From Bacteroidota bacterium (lineage in GTDB: Bacteria > Bacteroidota > Bacteroidia > Bacteroidales > Lentimicrobiaceae): a stretch of 64,000 bases of DNA. Both the position numbers and the translations under genes were made by a program. Of the stretch, positions 25,258 to 34,440 are shown in pieces (position 1 is the stretch's first letter; each line of letters opens with the position of its first letter). The notes under the pieces were generated by a model. It saw only the letters and a program-made list of their open reading frames with translations, did not search any database and was not told the DNA's origin. The stretch lies in NCBI GenBank assembly GCA_009773515.1, contig WSXX01000020.1, forward strand, positions 25,422 through 89,421, in the 5' to 3' direction.

Positions 25258-25877
25258 GCCAGGCCGGCAAATGCAGCAATCTGTTCAATAAACGATGCGC
25301 CGAGCGAAGGTTTTAGAATCAGCGTAAAAACCAATCCGAAAACGGCACCCCAGAAGTGTGCATCATGGCCTATGTTGTCGTTCCCTTTTTTGGCCATATA
25401 AGCTGAAAAAATCAGGTACAGACCTCCGAAAATAAATGCCGGAATATCAAAAGGAATAAAAATGAACCTTATGCCTGTGAGGGGACTGATAAGAATGCTG
25501 GCAAACACAACTGCCGAAACCGCCCCTGAAGCGCCTACTGCATGGTAAAACTTATTGCTTTTGTGCTTTGCAAACGAAGGGGTAGAAGAGAGCAAAATAC
25601 CGCCTAAGTAAAGGAGAATGTAAAAGTACCATCCTTTAGGTCCGAAAAAATCTGCAAAGTATCCTTCCACAGCGCTGCCGAACGAAAGAAGAACAAACAT
25701 ATTAACTGCCAGGTGCATCCAGTCGGCATGAACAAAAGCATGGGTTAAAAACCTGTAACCCTGCCTGTGTTCAGCTATCATAATCGGGCTGAAGAGCAAT
25801 CTTCCCTGAAGCTCTTTGTTGTAAAATGCCAGAATAGAAATAATTGCAGTAATGGCAATAATCAGAAATGTGATCAT
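25254..25877 (-). CDS. Rhomboid-family intramembrane serine protease
   Basis: A polytopic inner-membrane protease that cuts transmembrane substrates. The HxxxN motif (H55-LAV-N59), the nucleophile GASG (Ser117) and the catalytic H174 in HFWGAVFG are all present, so it should be active. Length 207 with six hydrophobic segments is the minimal bacterial core. It follows the next membrane-protein gene with a four-base overlap and is probably translated with it. Confidence 0.93.
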   Translation of the reverse strand: MITFLIIAITAIISILAFYNKELQGRLLFSPIMIAEHRQGYRFLTHAFVHADWMHLAVNMFVLLSFGSAVEGYFADFFGPKGWYFYILLYLGGILLSSTPSFAKHKSNKFYHAVGASGAVSAVVFASILISPLTGIRFIFIPFDIPAFIFGGLYLIFSAYMAKKGNDNIGHDAHFWGAVFGLVFTLILKPSLGASFIEQIAAFAGLA

Positions 25878-26686
25878 AAGCCGTTTGCCGGAGGTTGAAT
25901 GGTATGATCAATTTCGGAACCCATCATGCTGTGCGGTATGAAGTAGATAAGCATCAACACAATGGCAGCAACCAGCGCCCAACCTCTTTTTTCGCGATTT
26001 TTCCAGAGCATATAAACAGCCAGCACCCAGAAAAGGAAAGAGACAATGGTTTTATTGTCGGTCAGATCAGTGCCAAGAGGCCAACCTGTCCAATAAGCAC
26101 CGAAAGCATATTTCTGAACTATGGGGCCGAAAATCAGTCCTCCAAGCAGAAACAGAATGGTGGTGTATATTGACAATGAGAATGTTCTGTTGCCTTTAAC
26201 AATTGCTTCAATTCCTGCGCGGGTAGAGAAAAGCATTGCAAAAAACATGAAAATAATGTGGGGAATCAAAGCGCCTGCCGGAACATGACCTTTGAAACGA
26301 ATAACTACCGGTTCTTCGGTAAGCTGAACCTGATTGGTGCCATCTGACAAGGTAATAAGATATTCTACTTTACCAGCAGGAGGCTGGTGAGGAATATAAG
26401 AAACCAGTTTGCCTCCCATATTAACCATCAGTACTTCGCTCCACTCATCAAAACTTTTAAACCTTTTGTATTTAAAGGTTCCCTGAATCTTTCCTGATGG
26501 CTCATCGATGCTGATCTCGGCATTGTCGGGGCCACCATAGGTGCGTATCAGTTTATATTTTATGGTTTGATCTCCCAGTTGAACTTTACCTTTAACGGGG
26601 TTTGTGGGGCCGGTTGATCTCTGATAAATTGCTGATCCCAAAGTAATGATAATCGCAGCAATCCACAGAATATAGTTCTTTTTCAT
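25874..26686 (-). CDS. Multi-pass membrane protein of unknown function
   Basis: One N-terminal transmembrane helix (about 5-24), an extracytoplasmic beta-rich domain to about residue 130 (VKGKVQLGDQTIKYKL) and about four helices in the second half. I do not recognise a family. The four-base overlap with the rhomboid gene suggests a functional partner, perhaps a substrate or adaptor, but nothing in the sequence proves that. Confidence 0.75.
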   Translation of the reverse strand: MKKNYILWIAAIIITLGSAIYQRSTGPTNPVKGKVQLGDQTIKYKLIRTYGGPDNAEISIDEPSGKIQGTFKYKRFKSFDEWSEVLMVNMGGKLVSYIPHQPPAGKVEYLITLSDGTNQVQLTEEPVVIRFKGHVPAGALIPHIIFMFFAMLFSTRAGIEAIVKGNRTFSLSIYTTILFLLGGLIFGPIVQKYAFGAYWTGWPLGTDLTDNKTIVSFLFWVLAVYMLWKNREKRGWALVAAIVLMLIYFIPHSMMGSEIDHTIQPPANGL

Positions 26687-26936
26687 TGGTTCAGAGTATT
26701 TTTTGAGAAGTGAAATTGAATATCGTCTGCAATATTACAAAAAAACAGATAAATAGTTTGGAGAACCAGCCATTCGAATGATAAATTATATACTTATGTA
26801 AATAGATTATGAAGGTAAATACTAAATCATCTCTTGTGTTCGTTTGTTGTTTCAACCTGTTTTCTGAATTAATAATGAAATTATAGGTTTTGAGTAAAAA
26901 GTTTTACCTTTGGCAACTCTAAATATCAACTCATTG

Positions 26937-28472
26937 ATGCCTTTTGGGATTGTGCATCATCGTTTAATTTCTAATGTGCTAAAATTGAAGAATTTAATTC
27001 TTTTCGTTATGCTTGCTGCCGGAATTGGTTTTTCAGGCAAGGCACAGGAAATGCACGGTTACGTCCATAGTAATTATGCCGGTATTACCGGAAGTCTGAT
27101 CAATCCCACTTCAATTCTTACATCTAAGGTTTACCTTGACATAAATATTATTGGACTGCATTTAAACGTGGATAACAATTACATTTATCTCGCCAAAGAT
27201 GAGTTTAAATTTAACAGGTTTCTAAGTGCCAATCCTGAGTTTCCGAAGCATATTGATGAAGTTACCGGTGATGAAAGAGAATATTACGACAGATATAATA
27301 CTGATTTAAAGAATGCATACACTCAAATCAGAGTGCTTGGCCCATCGGCCATGTTTGCAACAGGGAATCAGGCGTTTGGTTTGTCAACCGGATACAGGAT
27401 TTTAGTTTCGGGCAACAGTATTCCGTTTGATATTGCAAAATTTGCTGTTGAAGGGCTTGATTATATCCCTCAGCAAAGGATCAATTACATCAATGAGATT
27501 GATTTCAGGGTTGCTTCAATGGCTCTTGCTGAAATATCAGGCAGCTATTCCAGAATACTGCATCGCAAAAACAGGGAATACTTTGCTGCAGGAGTTACAA
27601 TAAAAGGTTTATTCTCGTCAGGTGGTGCTTTTGGTTATGCCGATAACATGGATTATATGGTTCCCAATTCAGATACGCTGATTGTTTACAATGCAAACGG
27701 AAAATTCGGAACTTCCATTCCCGTAGATTACAACAACAATGATATACTGATTCCGGGTCAGTTATTCACTGGCAAAGGTGTTGGGTTTGATATCGGGTTT
27801 ACATACCAGAAAATGTTGCGCGGTCATTCCACCAAATCATATTCATCATACTGTGAAATTCCTTATCAGCCCTATATCTTCAGGCTCGGAGTCTCTCTTA
27901 TTGATGTTGGACGCGTCAGGTACAAAAAGAATACTGCATGGGTTGAAATGGAAAACGCCAGTGCAAATTGGGAAAATGTCAGGGGCACCGAATACGATAA
28001 CCTCAACGACCTCTTTCAAACAATCAGTTATGAATTTTCGGGCGATTCAAACCAGTTGATCCGCAACTCGGAATTCTCTATTGCTTTGCCTACTGCACTG
28101 AGTGTTCAGTTTGATTATCGTTTGACCAATAAAATATATATTAATTCTTCGCTTGTTCAGCCAATTACGATGTCAGATGTTTCGGTTGTGAGACCTTCAC
28201 AAATCGCGCTTACTCCCCGCTTTGAAACAAATTACTTTGAAGTTGCAATGCCTGTGATTCTATATAATTACCGTTATCCCCGGATAGGGCTGAGTGCACG
28301 TTTTCATAAAGTAGTTATTGGAACCGATAAACTTGGCGGATTCTTCGGAATAAAGGACTTTACAGGAATGGATTTCTACATTATGGTTAAATTGCAGTTC
28401 TTTAAAGGCAATTGCCGCAGATTTAATAAGAAGTTCGGGTGCGGGAATCTGGAATATAAGCAACAATATTAG
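26937..28472 (+). CDS. DUF5723-family outer-membrane-type protein
   Basis: An exported protein of about 510 residues with a signal-like segment (KNLILFVMLAAGIGFSGKAQ) and alternating beta-strand content. The block GYVHSNYAGITGSLINPTS resembles the DUF5723 family of Bacteroidota, predicted beta-barrel proteins without a defined role. The start is uncertain: the frame opens at a TTG (26910), ATG 26937 is used here, and a TTG at 26985 would give the neatest signal peptide. A TACCTTTG box at 26905-26912 lies just upstream and argues against the 26910 start. Confidence 0.75.
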   Translation: MPFGIVHHRLISNVLKLKNLILFVMLAAGIGFSGKAQEMHGYVHSNYAGITGSLINPTSILTSKVYLDINIIGLHLNVDNNYIYLAKDEFKFNRFLSANPEFPKHIDEVTGDEREYYDRYNTDLKNAYTQIRVLGPSAMFATGNQAFGLSTGYRILVSGNSIPFDIAKFAVEGLDYIPQQRINYINEIDFRVASMALAEISGSYSRILHRKNREYFAAGVTIKGLFSSGGAFGYADNMDYMVPNSDTLIVYNANGKFGTSIPVDYNNNDILIPGQLFTGKGVGFDIGFTYQKMLRGHSTKSYSSYCEIPYQPYIFRLGVSLIDVGRVRYKKNTAWVEMENASANWENVRGTEYDNLNDLFQTISYEFSGDSNQLIRNSEFSIALPTALSVQFDYRLTNKIYINSSLVQPITMSDVSVVRPSQIALTPRFETNYFEVAMPVILYNYRYPRIGLSARFHKVVIGTDKLGGFFGIKDFTGMDFYIMVKLQFFKGNCRRFNKKFGCGNLEYKQQY

Positions 28473-28481
28473 ACAAGTATC

Positions 28482-29705
28482 TCAGATCGAAGAGGTTTCC
28501 TTCACATCAAGTGCGTCGCGCAAGCCGTTGCCAATCATCATAAACGCAAGTACAAGAATCATAATACAAAGTCCGGGCAAAATAGCCAGCCAGGGATTGT
28601 CGAGAATGATGTAAGCATAATTTTCCTTGATCATTGTTCCCCATGAGGGCATTGGAGGTTGAACGCCAATGCCGAGAAAGCTTAATCCTGCTTCAATTAG
28701 AATGGCTGATGCAAAATTGGCCGCTGAAATTACAATCACAGGACCCATTGTGTTCGGAAGAATGTGGCGGAGTATAATTCTGCTGCTTTTGTAACCCAGC
28801 GCCTTCGCGGCTTCTACAAATTCTTTTTCCCTGATGCTAAGTATCTGACCGCGCACAACTCTGGCAACTTCAACCCACATGGTAAGGCCCACAGCAATAA
28901 AAACCTGCCAGAAACCTTTGCCAAGTGCAAATGTTATGGCAATTACCAGCAGCAAGGTGGGAATTGACCAGATGACGTTGATAAACCATATGATCAGATT
29001 ATCAACCCAGCCTCTGAAAAATCCTGATAAAGCGCCGAGCAGAATCCCGAGTATGAGAGAAATTATTACAGAAATAAATCCCACCGACAAACTTACCCGG
29101 GCTCCAATCATTAACTGACTCATCATGTCTCTGCCGAATCTGTCTGTTCCAAGCCAGTAACGCTGTGGTTTAATGTGCGATTTTGTAATAATTTGTTTGA
29201 GCTTTTCATTATCCCGCTCAATGGTACGGCCATTTAAATCAGTCTGGGGTAAAGAAGATGAATTTATGTTGTCCAGTCCCGGCAAGGCATAAACAACATC
29301 ATAAATCCAGAAAGAAAAAGCCAGAGGTAATTCTGTTTGTGCTGTTTCATATGCAGTGACTACCAGGCTGTCGCCCGAAAATTTCCATGATGAAACAGGA
29401 ATTTTCCGGTACTGGCTTCTGCAACCATAAAGCCATCTGTCAATAACACCACAATCCGGTTTTTCCTGATTTTCAGCAATTTTCAGCATATGAACTTTAA
29501 ATCCGGGTTTGCGGGCTGCAATTTCGAGATGCTGTTCATTTGCATATGGCGACTTGTCGGGCGTTATCAGATATCCTGCAATAGCAATAAAAAAAGCAAT
29601 TGCTGTAATGTACAGCGAAATCAAAGCCGGTTTATTTCTGACCAGCTTTTTGATTGCTTTCTGATTAAGTGATCCTTCGCGGATGAATTTTATTTTTAAT
29701 AGCAA
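28482..29705 (-). CDS. Oligopeptide/nickel-type ABC transporter permease (OppC/DppC family)
   Basis: An inner-membrane permease subunit of an ABC importer. After one N-terminal helix (about 30-48) comes a large extracytoplasmic insert (about 50-175) with YWLGTDRFGRDMMSQ at its end, then five helices. The BPD signature with the EAA loop (EAAKALGYKSSRIILRHILPN) is intact. Length 407 is long for OppC (about 300) because of the insert, a form common in Bacteroidota. No partner permease, ATPase or binding protein is adjacent. The start appears to be TTG at 29705, since no ATG lies close. Confidence 0.88.
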   Translation of the reverse strand: MLLKIKFIREGSLNQKAIKKLVRNKPALISLYITAIAFFIAIAGYLITPDKSPYANEQHLEIAARKPGFKVHMLKIAENQEKPDCGVIDRWLYGCRSQYRKIPVSSWKFSGDSLVVTAYETAQTELPLAFSFWIYDVVYALPGLDNINSSSLPQTDLNGRTIERDNEKLKQIITKSHIKPQRYWLGTDRFGRDMMSQLMIGARVSLSVGFISVIISLILGILLGALSGFFRGWVDNLIIWFINVIWSIPTLLLVIAITFALGKGFWQVFIAVGLTMWVEVARVVRGQILSIREKEFVEAAKALGYKSSRIILRHILPNTMGPVIVISAANFASAILIEAGLSFLGIGVQPPMPSWGTMIKENYAYIILDNPWLAILPGLCIMILVLAFMMIGNGLRDALDVKETSSI

Positions 29706-29750
29706 AGTCTCTGGTATTAATTTGTGATGAACCTGAAGTTTAAAATGTGA

Positions 29751-30521
29751 TCAGAACTTCCTGTCACCACCAAGAATACCTCCGAGAATTGCACCTCCAA
29801 CACCACCGATGCCAGTACTTTCATCGCGGTTAGTGCGTGTAGCGGCAGAAATTCTGTCGGCCAGACGCGAAAATGGTAAGCTTTGCAGATATACAAGCCC
29901 GGGGCCTGTAAGTTTAACAAGGAATAAACCTTCGCCACCAAAAAGAGCATTTTTAAAACCCCCGACAAACCGGATGTCATAGTCAACAGAAGGGTGCATT
30001 GCCACCAGGCAACCGGTATCAACATTCAGGATTTCACCGTGCTTTAATTCGCGCTGAACAATGGTTCCTCCGGCATGCACAAATGCAAGTCCATTACCGC
30101 TCAGTCGTTGCAGAATAAAACCTTCACCACCGAAAAGTCCGGCGCCTATCTTTTTTGTGAAAGCAATATCGATGTCGATGCCTCTTGCAGCGCAAAGGAA
30201 GGAGTCTTTCTGACAGATAAATTCTCCTCCGAGTTTATCGAGCTCCAGCGGAATGATTTTTCCCGGATAGGGTGCCGCAAATGCGACTTTTCGTTTGTAA
30301 GAATCGTTGTTCAGGAAGGTGGTAATAAAAAAACCGTCGCCGGTAAGCATGCGTTTAAATCCTTTGAAGAGTCCGCCACCCGTGGATGTCTGCATCTCAA
30401 TCCCCTGATCCATAAACATCATGGCACCAACTTCAGCTCTTACACCTTCCGAAGGATCGAGTTCAACTTCAACCAGTTGCATATCGTCGCCGTAAATTTT
30501 GTAATCAATTATGTCGCTCAT
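29751..30521 (-). CDS. TIGR00266/AIM24 family protein
   Basis: A 256-residue soluble protein built of a repeated beta motif. The start MSDIIDYKIYGDDMQ followed by GAMMFMDQGIEM and the glycine-rich GGGLFKGFKRMLTGDGFF are typical of the AIM24 fold. The C-terminus is Gly-rich (GGVGGAILGGILGGD). No activity is known. The frame is open for 44 codons upstream, but ATG at 30519-30521 matches the family start. It is followed by the ABC permease on the same strand after 45 bases. Confidence 0.88.
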   Translation of the reverse strand: MSDIIDYKIYGDDMQLVEVELDPSEGVRAEVGAMMFMDQGIEMQTSTGGGLFKGFKRMLTGDGFFITTFLNNDSYKRKVAFAAPYPGKIIPLELDKLGGEFICQKDSFLCAARGIDIDIAFTKKIGAGLFGGEGFILQRLSGNGLAFVHAGGTIVQRELKHGEILNVDTGCLVAMHPSVDYDIRFVGGFKNALFGGEGLFLVKLTGPGLVYLQSLPFSRLADRISAATRTNRDESTGIGGVGGAILGGILGGDRKF

Positions 30522-30630
30522 GGGGTTGTATTTTTTAGAATGGTTATGGAGGACAAATTTAACAAGAAATGCCGGCCTGTTTAAAAAAAATCCTTCTTGA
30601 AAAGTTTTTATTAATTGAAGAAAAAGTATT

Positions 30631-30638
30631 ATTTTTGC
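30631..30638 (+). promoter_or_regulatory. -7 box of the tRNA gene
   Basis: TATTTTTG is an exact TAnnTTTG match, 16 bases before the tRNA 5' end. A T-rich stretch lies at the -33 position but has no exact TTTG. Confidence 0.5.
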
Positions 30639-30654
30639 AGTCCCAATTAACACG

Positions 30655-30728
30655 GTGGTTTTAGCTCAGTTGGTTAGAGCGTCTGATTGTGGTTCAGAAG
30701 GTCGCGGGTTCGAGCCCCGTATCCCACC
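30655..30728 (+). tRNA. tRNA-His (anticodon GTG) with an irregular acceptor stem
   Basis: The D stem GCTC/GAGC, anticodon stem TCTGA/TCAGA with loop TTGTGGT (anticodon GTG at 30689-30691) and T arm with TTCGAGC are all well formed. The extra 5' G (30655) opposite C73 (30728) is the histidine identity mark. The acceptor pairs GGTGG with CCACC, but the next two positions are T-C and T-T mismatches, and one base appears missing before the D stem. CCA is not encoded. It may be functional or decayed. Confidence 0.82.
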
Positions 30729-30738
30729 CGAAAATTTA

Positions 30739-30767
30739 AGATCGGCTTATGCCGGTCTTTTTTTTTG
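30739..30767 (+). terminator. Terminator after tRNA-His
   Basis: AGATCGGC (30739-30746) pairs with GCCGGTCT (30751-30758), with one wobble and a TTAT loop, followed by a run of T. Confidence 0.85.
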
Positions 30768-30770
30768 GAT

Positions 30771-30831
30771 TGCAAAGACGCAAAGATTTTTTGCCACAAA
30801 GGCTCCAAGGCACTAAGGAGCACAAAGATTT
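30771..30831 (+). repeat. Dispersed repeat, single copy of the GCCACAAAGG family
   Basis: This stretch contains GCAAAGACGCAAAGATTTTT followed by GCCACAAAGGCTCCAAGGCA and GGAGCACAAAG. The same words recur at 37716-37757, in the tandem array at 40056-40363, and at 42828-42854. It lies between a terminator and the HYC_CC_PP gene and has no coding support. Confidence 0.75.
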
Positions 30832-30937
30832 GGAGATGTTCTCTGGATTAGTGATCATTACAAGCACTTATGTTAATTATTTCATAAAATCTTTACATTT
30901 GTTCACCTAATGCTTATTTTTGTCAAAAATATTAAAG

Positions 30938-31393
30938 GTGAAGTTTCTTAAAAACATAGCTGTACTGATAGTTCTGGTTGCTTTTCTGGTGCCGGCTTCA
31001 GGTATTATGGTGTTTCTGCACCATTGCAGTGCTATGGAAACCACTGAAATGAGTCTGGATGGATCAAATTCATGCTGCAGTGAACCTGTAAGTCTTTTCA
31101 AGGCCATTGAGCACAGTGGATGTGCCATCTCTCACGAAGGAAATTGCACCCATCATACTTTCATTACCAAACAAACCTGCTGTGAAGATTCCCGTCTATT
31201 CGTAAAGATTGATGCAAATTATCTCTCATCAGTATTTAAAGTACTTCAGCCAGATGTTGCTATACTGGCACTTTTTAATAATGCAGAATTATACACTGTT
31301 CTGCTTGCAGGAGCTTTATCGGGAATTTCAACCGATTCACCGGATCCACCCGGGCGCGACCTGTTGCTTATAACTTCCTCTTTTCGTTTATGA
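30938..31393 (+). CDS. HYC_CC_PP family exported cysteine-rich protein
   Basis: A 151-residue protein with a signal-like N-terminus (FLKNIAVLIVLVAFLVPASG), then HHC, NSCC, CTHH and TCCEDSR cysteine/histidine clusters and a late PDPPGRDLL motif. That set matches the small HYC_CC_PP family found beside metal-related TonB receptors. Metal contact is likely but unproven. The frame opens at TTG 30920; GTG 30938 gives the cleaner start (MKFLKN when read as initiator). A TATTTTTG box lies at 30915-30922. The next gene is a TonB receptor, 91 bases downstream. Confidence 0.75.
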   Translation: MKFLKNIAVLIVLVAFLVPASGIMVFLHHCSAMETTEMSLDGSNSCCSEPVSLFKAIEHSGCAISHEGNCTHHTFITKQTCCEDSRLFVKIDANYLSSVFKVLQPDVAILALFNNAELYTVLLAGALSGISTDSPDPPGRDLLLITSSFRL

Positions 31394-31484
31394 TTTGCAG
31401 TTTTTGATCAGTCAGGCACGGATATCTCCGCTTGCCTGAATCAACTTTGGCTGCACTTACTCATACAAACGAAGAAAAAAACTC

Positions 31485-33716
31485 ATGAAATTCAGATTAA
31501 TTGCTGCATGTATCTTCATGCTGGCGAGCGGATTAGCCGGACTTTCCGCACAAAATTCCATATCCGGTAAAATTACCGAACGCGATGGCAATGGTAAACT
31601 AATGCCTTTGCCTTATGCAAATGTTCACTGGCTGGGCACTCAACAAGGAGCTGTTGCCGATGAAACCGGGAATTTTAAACTAAAACGCGATTCTAAAGGT
31701 CAGGCGAGATTAGTTGTTAGTTATGTTGGCTATATCAACGATACCATTGTAGTTTCCGGCAGACAGTCTATAGTGAATGTTACCCTTTTGCAGGGATCTG
31801 AACTTGGTCAGGTTGAAATCAGGGAACGGATGGCCGGTAGCTTTATTTCAACTTTAAAGCCCATAAAAACTGAGGTTATCACCACTGCCGGACTTCAAAA
31901 GCTGGCTTGCTGCAACCTTTCGGAAAGCTTTGAAAACAATGCTACTGTTGATGTTGGATTTTCAGATGCTGTCACAGGCGCGCGTCAGATTCAAATGCTT
32001 GGCCTTGCAGGAATATACAGTCAGCTGATGGTTGAAAATATCCCTTTTACCCGCGGACTTGGAGCTGCTTTCGGACTTATGTACATCCCCGGAACGTGGA
32101 TGGAATCCATTCAGATTTCCAAAGGAGCATCTTCGGTTGTGAATGGGTATGAATCTACCACCGGTCAGATCAATGCCGAGTTCAGGAAGCCCTGGAATAC
32201 CGATAAATTTTTCCTGAATGCATATGCGAACCACGAAGGCCGTTTCGAAGTTAATGCACATGCATCTCATATTCTGAAGGAAGATGTGCTGAGTACCATG
32301 GTTCTGGCGCACGCTTCCACGCAGGTGGGACGAATTGACATGAACAAAGATGGTTTTCTGGATCAGCCGCTTACCCGTCAGATCAACTTTTCGAACCGCT
32401 GGAGCTATGAGAAACACGGGAAAACTGAATCAAAATTTGGTTTGAGTTTCCTGATGGATGAACGCGAAGGTGGTCAATTGACGAAACTGAGCAGCAAAGA
32501 AGCGGAGGAAAACGGCAATTACGTAATGAAGTTGGTTACCCGCCGTGCTCAGATTTATGACAAAACCGGATTTATCTTTAACAGTGTTCCAAACACCAGT
32601 TTAGGGTTGATCTTCAGTGGTTTGTATCATGAGCAGGAGTCGGTTTTCGGACGAACTGATTATAATGCACGTCAACTTGGTTTTTATGGAAATGCAATTT
32701 TTCAGTCGCAGATCGGAAATGAGGCACACATCTATAATGCAGGGGTTAGTTTGATGTATGATGATTTTGATGAAGCCTATGGCGATACAACCTTCAACCG
32801 TATTGAATCGGTGCCCGGCGTTTTTGCCCAGTACACCTACAATCCAAGTGAGAAACTCAGCATTATTGCAGGCATCAGAGCAGATCATCACAATAAATTC
32901 GGAACCATAGTAACACCGCGTTTCCATTTTAAAGTAAATGTCTTTGAAAAAACTGTACTCCGGGGTTCGGCTGGTAAAGGGTTTAGAAGTGCTTCAGTGC
33001 TTTCTGAAAATATCGGAATGCTGGTGAGTGCCAGACAATTGGTGTTCAGAGAAGATTTTAAAATGGAAGAAGCATGGAATTATGGCATTAATCTTACTCA
33101 TACCATCGCACTAAGCGAAGATCGCGATATGGTTTTGTCTGCAGACTTTTACCACACTGATTTTATCAATCAGATCATTATTGATCTTGATCAGGCATTT
33201 GATCGCATCGAAATCTACAATCTCGACGGGAAGTCTTACTCCAATAGTTTTCAGGTGAATGCCGAAGTTGGATTGTTTGAAGGTTTTGATTTTACAGCTG
33301 CTTATCGTCTGAACGATGTAAGGGTTACAACTGCCGGGGAACTGCGTGTCCGTCCGCTGGTGAGCAGGCACAAAGGCTTGTTTACCATGTCGTACGCCAC
33401 CCGTTTCGAAAAGTGGAAATTTGATTTTACCAGTCAGTACAATGGACGAACAAGGTTGCCGCTGGGTGTGCCTCATCTTGAACATGCCGGATACGGTGAA
33501 TATTCTCCGGATTACATTACCATTCATGCACAGATTACCCGTAAGTTTAAGAACTGGGATGTTTATCTGGGTGGTGAGAATCTGACCAATTTCATGCAGC
33601 ATCATCCGGTTTTGCAACCCGATAGCCCGTTTGAATCTGGTTTTGATGCAGGTATGATCTGGGGGCCGTTGACCGGGAGGATGGTTTATGCGGGGTTTCG
33701 GTACTCTATTCAGTGA
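31485..33716 (+). CDS. TonB-dependent receptor, probably metal-related
   Basis: An outer-membrane active transporter of 743 residues: signal peptide (1-22), carboxypeptidase-regulatory-like domain (about 24-108), a plug domain (about 120-235) and a beta barrel to the C-terminal aromatic strand (MVYAGFRYSIQ). It lacks a partner SusD. Its neighbours, a Cys/His-rich HYC_CC_PP protein and a periplasmic HMA protein, suggest a metal such as copper as cargo. That is inference from context. Confidence 0.88.
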   Translation: MKFRLIAACIFMLASGLAGLSAQNSISGKITERDGNGKLMPLPYANVHWLGTQQGAVADETGNFKLKRDSKGQARLVVSYVGYINDTIVVSGRQSIVNVTLLQGSELGQVEIRERMAGSFISTLKPIKTEVITTAGLQKLACCNLSESFENNATVDVGFSDAVTGARQIQMLGLAGIYSQLMVENIPFTRGLGAAFGLMYIPGTWMESIQISKGASSVVNGYESTTGQINAEFRKPWNTDKFFLNAYANHEGRFEVNAHASHILKEDVLSTMVLAHASTQVGRIDMNKDGFLDQPLTRQINFSNRWSYEKHGKTESKFGLSFLMDEREGGQLTKLSSKEAEENGNYVMKLVTRRAQIYDKTGFIFNSVPNTSLGLIFSGLYHEQESVFGRTDYNARQLGFYGNAIFQSQIGNEAHIYNAGVSLMYDDFDEAYGDTTFNRIESVPGVFAQYTYNPSEKLSIIAGIRADHHNKFGTIVTPRFHFKVNVFEKTVLRGSAGKGFRSASVLSENIGMLVSARQLVFREDFKMEEAWNYGINLTHTIALSEDRDMVLSADFYHTDFINQIIIDLDQAFDRIEIYNLDGKSYSNSFQVNAEVGLFEGFDFTAAYRLNDVRVTTAGELRVRPLVSRHKGLFTMSYATRFEKWKFDFTSQYNGRTRLPLGVPHLEHAGYGEYSPDYITIHAQITRKFKNWDVYLGGENLTNFMQHHPVLQPDSPFESGFDAGMIWGPLTGRMVYAGFRYSIQ

Positions 33717-33718
33717 TT

Positions 33719-33862
33719 TCGGATTGCGGATTTCGGATTTCTAATTTCTAATTTCTAATTTCTAATTTCTAAACCTCTGACATCTGACATCTGACATCTG
33801 ACCTCTCTCGTTATCTCTTCGAGCTCCCGAGACAAGCGACTTCTGACTTCCGACCTCTGATC
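33719..33862 (+). repeat. Low-complexity heptamer repeats
   Basis: The 144 bases hold about four copies of TTTCTAA, three of CTGACAT and several TTCGGAT/CTTCTGAC variants. No gene is supported. A similar mix lies at 37118-37240. It separates the TonB receptor from the HMA gene. Confidence 0.8.
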
Positions 33863-33894
33863 TCAAATTTAAAAACCCATTAAAAACTCATAAA

Positions 33895-34269
33895 ATGAAA
33901 AAAGTAAAAATGATTATGGCGGCTGTATTTGCTGCATTGATGTTTACAGGTACGAATGCACAAACTCCAAAAAGTGTTGAGATTGAGATTAAAGTTTCTT
34001 CACAGTGTAGTATGTGCAAGGAAAATATTGAAAAGGCACTGGCTTTTGAAAAAGGGGTTACAAAAGCCAATGTTGATCTTGATAAGGATGTTGTAGTTCT
34101 TAGCTATAAACCGGCTAAGACAACGCCTGAAAAAATCAGAACCGCGATTTCAAAAGCCGGTTATGATGCTGATGATGTTCCAGCAGATGCCAAAGCTTAT
34201 GCGAACCTTCCTGATTGCTGCAAAAAGCCGGCTGACAGGGAGTTTGATCACAGTGGTCATGATCACTAG
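33895..34269 (+). CDS. Exported heavy-metal-associated (HMA) domain protein
   Basis: A 124-residue protein with a signal peptide (1-22, ending TNAQ) and one ferredoxin-like HMA domain (about 26-95). The metal-binding CxxC appears as SSQCSMCKEN. The C-terminus adds CC and a histidine-rich tail (HSGHDH), further metal ligands. Likely a periplasmic metallochaperone or sensor working with the upstream TonB receptor and HYC_CC_PP protein. Confidence 0.88.
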   Translation: MKKVKMIMAAVFAALMFTGTNAQTPKSVEIEIKVSSQCSMCKENIEKALAFEKGVTKANVDLDKDVVVLSYKPAKTTPEKIRTAISKAGYDADDVPADAKAYANLPDCCKKPADREFDHSGHDH

Positions 34270-34375
34270 AATGCAGGTTGACCGAATGTTATTTCGATTT
34301 TGTCTTTCACAAAACCCGCCTTCATTGTCATACGCCGGTCAGGCATAAGTAAGATAAACGAAGTGTTAAATAACA

Positions 34376-34425
34376 AAGCAGGAAACATTTTGCCAATAAA
34401 TGGCAAGTGTTTCCAGCTTTTTAGT
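34376..34425. terminator. Long hairpin terminator between hma and the SnoaL-like gene
   Basis: AAGC-GGAAACA-TTGCCA (34376-34395) pairs with TGGCAA-TGTTTCC-GCTT (34401-34419) with two internal mismatches and an ATAAA loop. T residues follow. It could serve both convergent genes. Confidence 0.75.
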
Positions 34426-34440
34426 TTTTGGAGGATGCAT

